The position numbers were made by a program, and so were the translations under genes. The notes under the pieces are model-generated. The model did no database searches, was not told the DNA's origin, and worked only from the letters and a program-made list of their open reading frames with translations. This document shows positions 6,903 through 8,821 of a DNA stretch of 8,821 nucleotides, piece after piece; positions within the stretch are counted from its first letter, which is position 1, and each line of letters starts with the position of its first letter. Origin of the DNA: Pseudomonadota bacterium (GTDB lineage Bacteria; Pseudomonadota; Gammaproteobacteria; Burkholderiales; Burkholderiaceae); assembly GCA_021778935.1 (NCBI GenBank), contig JAJYBQ010000088.1, positions 1-8,821 of the forward strand, read 5' to 3'.

Positions 6903-7730
6903 ATGAAACGATTTCTCGCGATGCTCGTCCTCGCGGCGGCGGCCGGCCTGTCCACGGCGGCCATGGCAGCCGATCCGACGTTGCATCAGGTTTACCAGGC
7001 CGTGCACGAGGGCCGGCTCAGCGACGCCCAGTCGATGATGACGCAGGTTCTGCACGATCATCCGAACAGTGCCAAGGCGCACTATGTCGAGGCGGAAGTG
7101 CTGGTTCGCATGGGCCGTGCAGCCGATGCGCAGGATCAGTTCGGCCAGGCGGAGCGCCTTGAGCCCGGGTTGCCGTTCGCGCGGCCCGATTCCGTGCGCA
7201 GCCTGCGGGCGATGATCGCCCGCCAGACGGGCGGCGCGTCGGCGATGCTGACGCCGTCTTCGGCGGCCCCGGCCTCGCACTTTCCCTGGGGGATCGTCCT
7301 GATCGTCGGCGGTGCCGTGCTGCTGCTGGTGGTGTATCTGCGTGGGCAGCGTTCCCGCCCGGTAGTCATGGTGCAGGGGGGGGCGGGCATGCCCGGCGGT
7401 GCCATGGGGCCGATGGGCGGAGGCTATCCGCCGCCAGGCTATGGTGGCGGCGGGTATCCGATGAGTGGTGGCGGGATGGGATCCGGTATCGTGAGCGGCC
7501 TTGCGACGGGTGCGGCCCTGGGCGCAGGTATGGTCGCCGGGGAAGCACTGGCCAACGACTTGATGGGCAATCACGGGTCGGCCGCCGCCAATCCCGCCCC
7601 GTTTGCCGACAACGGCCAGCAGCCGGTTTCCTATGACGATGGCGGCAGCGACTTCGGCGTGGCCGATGCCGGCTCCTGGGACGATTCGAGCGACCTTGCC
7701 GGAGGCGGCGACGGCGGAGACTGGAGCTGA
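6903..7730 (+). CDS. Secreted/membrane TPR protein with glycine-rich C-terminus
   Basis: The 275-residue product starts with a Sec signal peptide (KR, hydrophobic core 4-20, likely cleavage after AMA at 20-22). A TPR-like region follows at about 24-105, with two helical-repeat units (LHQVYQAVHEGRLSDAQSMMTQVLHDHP and SAKAHYVEAEVLVRMGRAADAQDQFGQAERLEP). After a linker comes one transmembrane helix (FPWGIVLIVGGAVLLLVVYL, 128-147) and then a Gly/Pro/Met-rich stretch (159-194), an Ala/Gly hydrophobic patch (195-218) and an acidic Gly-Ser-Trp tail ending GGDWS. The layout suggests an envelope protein with a periplasmic TPR domain and the low-complexity tail on the other side of the membrane. The Gly-rich and Trp/Asp tail recalls small envelope proteins of proteobacteria, but I recognise no named family and no function. 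ATG 6903 was chosen because it gives a proper signal peptide and is preceded by AGGGAG (6887-6892, ten bases away). A run of eight G lies at 7376-7383 in the coding region. Confidence 0.85.
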   Translation: MKRFLAMLVLAAAAGLSTAAMAADPTLHQVYQAVHEGRLSDAQSMMTQVLHDHPNSAKAHYVEAEVLVRMGRAADAQDQFGQAERLEPGLPFARPDSVRSLRAMIARQTGGASAMLTPSSAAPASHFPWGIVLIVGGAVLLLVVYLRGQRSRPVVMVQGGAGMPGGAMGPMGGGYPPPGYGGGGYPMSGGGMGSGIVSGLATGAALGAGMVAGEALANDLMGNHGSAAANPAPFADNGQQPVSYDDGGSDFGVADAGSWDDSSDLAGGGDGGDWS

Positions 7731-7736
7731 CGCGCG

Positions 7737-7762
7737 ACGGCGCCCCGCATGCGGGGCGCCGT
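7737..7762. terminator. 26-bp perfect palindrome, terminator-like
   Basis: The arm ACGGCGCCCCGC (7737-7748) is followed by AT and its exact reverse complement, giving a very stable GC-rich hairpin six bases after the TPR stop codon. Only TTT, then CC, follows, so the T-tract is poor. Its place between the TPR gene and the tRNA supports a role in ending transcription. Confidence 0.6.
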
Positions 7763-7768
7763 TTCCGC

Positions 7769-7774
7769 TACAAT
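7769..7774 (+). promoter_or_regulatory. Possible -10 element for tRNA-Lys
   Basis: TACAAT matches the sigma70 -10 consensus TATAAT at five of six bases and sits 22 bp before the tRNA 5' end, leaving a GC-rich discriminator (CCGCCC). No TTGACA-like -35 is found at the right distance, as that place falls inside the terminator palindrome. The call rests on the -10 and its position. Confidence 0.4.
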
Positions 7775-7796
7775 CCGCCCTCGGTTGCTTGAGGTC

Positions 7797-7872
7797 GGGG
7801 GTATAGCTCAGTTGGTAGAGCAGCGGACTCTTAATCCGTAGGTCGTAGGTTCGACTCCTACTGCCCCCACCA
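7797..7872 (+). tRNA. tRNA-Lys(CTT)
   Basis: The cloverleaf folds completely. Acceptor GGGGGTA (7797-7803) pairs with TGCCCCC (7862-7868, one T-G pair), D-stem GCTC pairs with GAGC, and anticodon stem GCGGA pairs with TCCGT. The loop CTCTTAA places anticodon CTT at 7830-7832, which reads AAG (Lys). T-stem GTAGG/CCTAC encloses TTCGACT. Discriminator A is at 7869 and CCA is encoded at 7870-7872. Confidence 0.97.
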
Positions 7873-8070
7873 GGAAAATCAATCGGTTACGCGCGATTTT
7901 CGAGTTCACGCCAAATTGCCAGGTCCGCCATGTAACGGGGTGTGTAAGCAGATTTCCGAAATGCCGCCCCGATTCCGGTCTGCTTGTCCGGCGCGCGGAT
8001 ATCGGGCATGCGCTACCTCGTTGCGTCGGCAGCTTCCCCCTGGTGCCACCCTGCGGCCCCCTTTCCGCCG
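7873..8070. other. Gap between tRNA-Lys and hicB
   Basis: I see no supported gene in this 198-bp gap. It starts with an imperfect hairpin (GAAAATC 7874-7880 with GATTTTC 7895-7901, 14-nt loop), which could help end the tRNA transcript but has no T-run after the stem. No copy of the tRNA 3' end and no integrase fragment is recognisable here. Confidence 0.5.
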
Positions 8071-8463
8071 TCAGTGTTCCAGCGCCATGCGGGCGATGTA
8101 ACCGGAGCGGGTTTCCCCGGCTGCCTTGGCGTGCGCGTCCAGGCGATGCAGCACCCGGCGCGGCAAACTGATATTCACCCGTTCCGGCGCGTCATCCATC
8201 GCGGCGGGGTCCACCTTCACCAGCGCCCAGCACCAGCCCTTCGGAACCTTGTGCGATGCGCGCAGGGATTCGATGCTGGAAGGCTGCGGAATGGCTTGCC
8301 CCGCGTCCAGGGCGGCGTCAATCCACGCCGTAATCGCTTCCTCGGCGTTGGTCATGGCTTCTTCCATCGTGTCGCCTGCCGAAAAGCAGCCCGGCAGGTC
8401 GGGCACGATGACGCCGAAGGCTTCGGTATCGGTTCCGGGTTCAATGGCAACGGGGTAGCGCAT
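8071..8463 (-). CDS. hicB: HicB-family antitoxin with ribbon-helix-helix domain
   Basis: The 130-residue product neutralises HicA and represses the operon. The N-terminal HicB fold (about 1-60) shows the family pattern: MRYPVAIEPG, then FGVIVPDLPGCFSAGDTMEEA and NAEEAITAWIDAAL, a partial RNase-H-like fold that binds the toxin. The C-terminus (about 94-130, ERVNISLPRRVLHRLDAHAKAAGETRSGYIARMALEH) is a ribbon-helix-helix DNA-binding domain. The gene follows hicA with only two bases between the hicA stop and this ATG, and GGAG (plus-strand 8472-8475) lies eight bases ahead within the hicA end, so the two are likely translated together. The toxin-first order is usual for HicAB. The RHH domain probably binds the palindrome ahead of hicA. 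Confidence 0.93.
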   Translation of the reverse strand: MRYPVAIEPGTDTEAFGVIVPDLPGCFSAGDTMEEAMTNAEEAITAWIDAALDAGQAIPQPSSIESLRASHKVPKGWCWALVKVDPAAMDDAPERVNISLPRRVLHRLDAHAKAAGETRSGYIARMALEH

Positions 8464-8465
8464 GA

Positions 8466-8654
8466 TTACTTCTCCACGATTCCAGCCTGCCGCCGGATTG
8501 CCCGCACAAGTCCCGCCCCCAGGTCTTTCTTGGGATGCGGCAAAACGACGATTCCGGGGCGCGATGCGTGCGTGAAAACATGGTGGGAACCGCGCACCCG
8601 GTCAACGTGCCACCCGGCCCGCTTGAGTTCGCGCATCAGGTCGGCGCTGGTCAT
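8466..8654 (-). CDS. hicA: HicA-family mRNA interferase toxin
   Basis: The product has 62 residues, the usual size of HicA, a small dsRBD-like-fold toxin that cleaves mRNA and slows translation until bound by HicB. Family marks are MTSADLMRELKRAGW at the N-terminus, RGSHHVF (21-27) with the catalytic His24 in G-S-H, a VLPHPKKDLGAGLVRAIRRQAGI C-terminal half (37-59), and a terminal VEK. The frame stays open upstream to 8792, but ATG 8654 fits the family start exactly and the added N-terminus would have no counterpart. No Shine-Dalgarno precedes it; the predicted transcription start falls at or next to the A of the ATG, so the message is probably leaderless. It is the first gene of the hicA-hicB operon. 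Confidence 0.93.
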   Translation of the reverse strand: MTSADLMRELKRAGWHVDRVRGSHHVFTHASRPGIVVLPHPKKDLGAGLVRAIRRQAGIVEK

Positions 8655-8655
8655 G

Positions 8656-8670
8656 TGTGTATGATACACA
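8656..8670 (-). promoter_or_regulatory. hicAB operator palindrome
   Basis: TGTGTAT and ATACACA flank a single central base, a perfect 15-bp palindrome one base upstream of the hicA ATG. It covers the predicted -10 and reaches close to the transcription start, so HicB (ribbon-helix-helix) binding here would block RNA polymerase. This fits the usual autoregulation of hicAB loci. Confidence 0.7.
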
Positions 8671-8689
8671 TTCTGGGATGTTGCGGCAA
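8661..8689 (-). promoter_or_regulatory. hicAB sigma70-type promoter
   Basis: On the minus strand, TTGCCG (8689-8684) is followed after 17 bp by TATCAT (8666-8661). These match the -35 consensus at four and the -10 consensus at five of six bases, with ideal spacing. The expected start, about seven bases beyond the -10, is at or near 8654, the first base of hicA. Confidence 0.65.
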
Positions 8690-8789
8690 ATTCCCCGGCG
8701 TTGCTCCCGGCACGGCTTTCATGGCGTCGGATAACTGCACCTTGCGGGGTCAGGACGTGGCGGGAATTCACTCGGCGAGAAGTTATCCG

Positions 8790-8812
8790 CAACTGCGGAA
8801 ATTCCGCAGTTG
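8790..8812. repeat. 23-bp palindrome at right edge
   Basis: CAACTGCGGAA (8790-8800) is followed by one A and its exact reverse complement (8802-8812). A further 9-bp inverted pair, CGGATAACT (8728-8736) and AGTTATCCG (8781-8789), lies just to the left. It may be an operator, terminator or recombination site for something beyond the window; there is no T-tract within the visible flank. Confidence 0.5.
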
Positions 8813-8821
8813 AACCAACCC

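Noticed and set aside
7984..8664. 226-residue plus-strand frame opposite hicAB
   Set aside because: It is antisense to two clear family members and has no domain of its own.
8783..8791. DnaA-box-like TTATCCGCA as sign of a replication origin
   Set aside because: There is a single near-match, with no cluster, no AT-rich unwinding region and no replication gene in view.
8466..8792. Longer HicA reading from 8792
   Set aside because: The extra 46 residues have no counterpart in the family and would cover the promoter and operator; ATG 8654 matches the family N-terminus.
1..8821. CRISPR array or insertion sequence
   Set aside because: No regularly spaced direct repeats, transposase motifs or terminal inverted repeats with target duplications were seen.

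Overview
The window looks like chromosomal DNA of a high-GC Gram-negative bacterium, most likely a beta- or gammaproteobacterium. Supporting signs are the GC-rich third codon positions, a TypA/BipA C-terminus, a proteobacterial-type Glk glucokinase, a PilJ-GGDEF-EAL membrane protein, ANR/FNR-like sites and a tRNA-Lys(CTT). The species cannot be fixed from the sequence alone.

Left part (1-3708): the 3' end of typA runs rightward and meets a long leftward gene for a membrane-bound c-di-GMP protein (six predicted membrane helices, periplasmic PilJ/NarX-like sensor, two PAS domains, GGDEF and EAL). A hairpin-rich 57-bp gap separates the two convergent genes.

Middle (3709-5106): a 609-bp, comparatively AT-rich divergent intergenic region carries two same-orientation, 19-bp related ANR/FNR-like boxes. 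It separates the c-di-GMP gene from a rightward gene for a receiver-like plus Hpt-like protein in which the residues needed for phosphotransfer appear to be missing. The shared control region suggests, but does not prove, that the two work together.

Right-centre (5258-7730): a MarR-family regulator and a glucokinase (glk) lie in the same direction 52 bp apart. A good intrinsic terminator follows glk, and then comes a secreted or membrane-anchored TPR protein with a glycine-rich tail. A perfect 26-bp palindrome (terminator-like) ends this run.

Right end (7797-8821): tRNA-Lys(CTT) is followed by about 200 bp with no recognisable gene and then a leftward hicA-hicB toxin-antitoxin operon. This operon has a well-placed sigma70-type promoter, a 15-bp palindromic operator over the -10, and an apparently leaderless hicA. 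The tRNA 3' end facing a toxin-antitoxin module is a typical start of an accessory segment, but no integrase or att repeat is visible in the window. A 23-bp palindrome lies at the extreme right edge.
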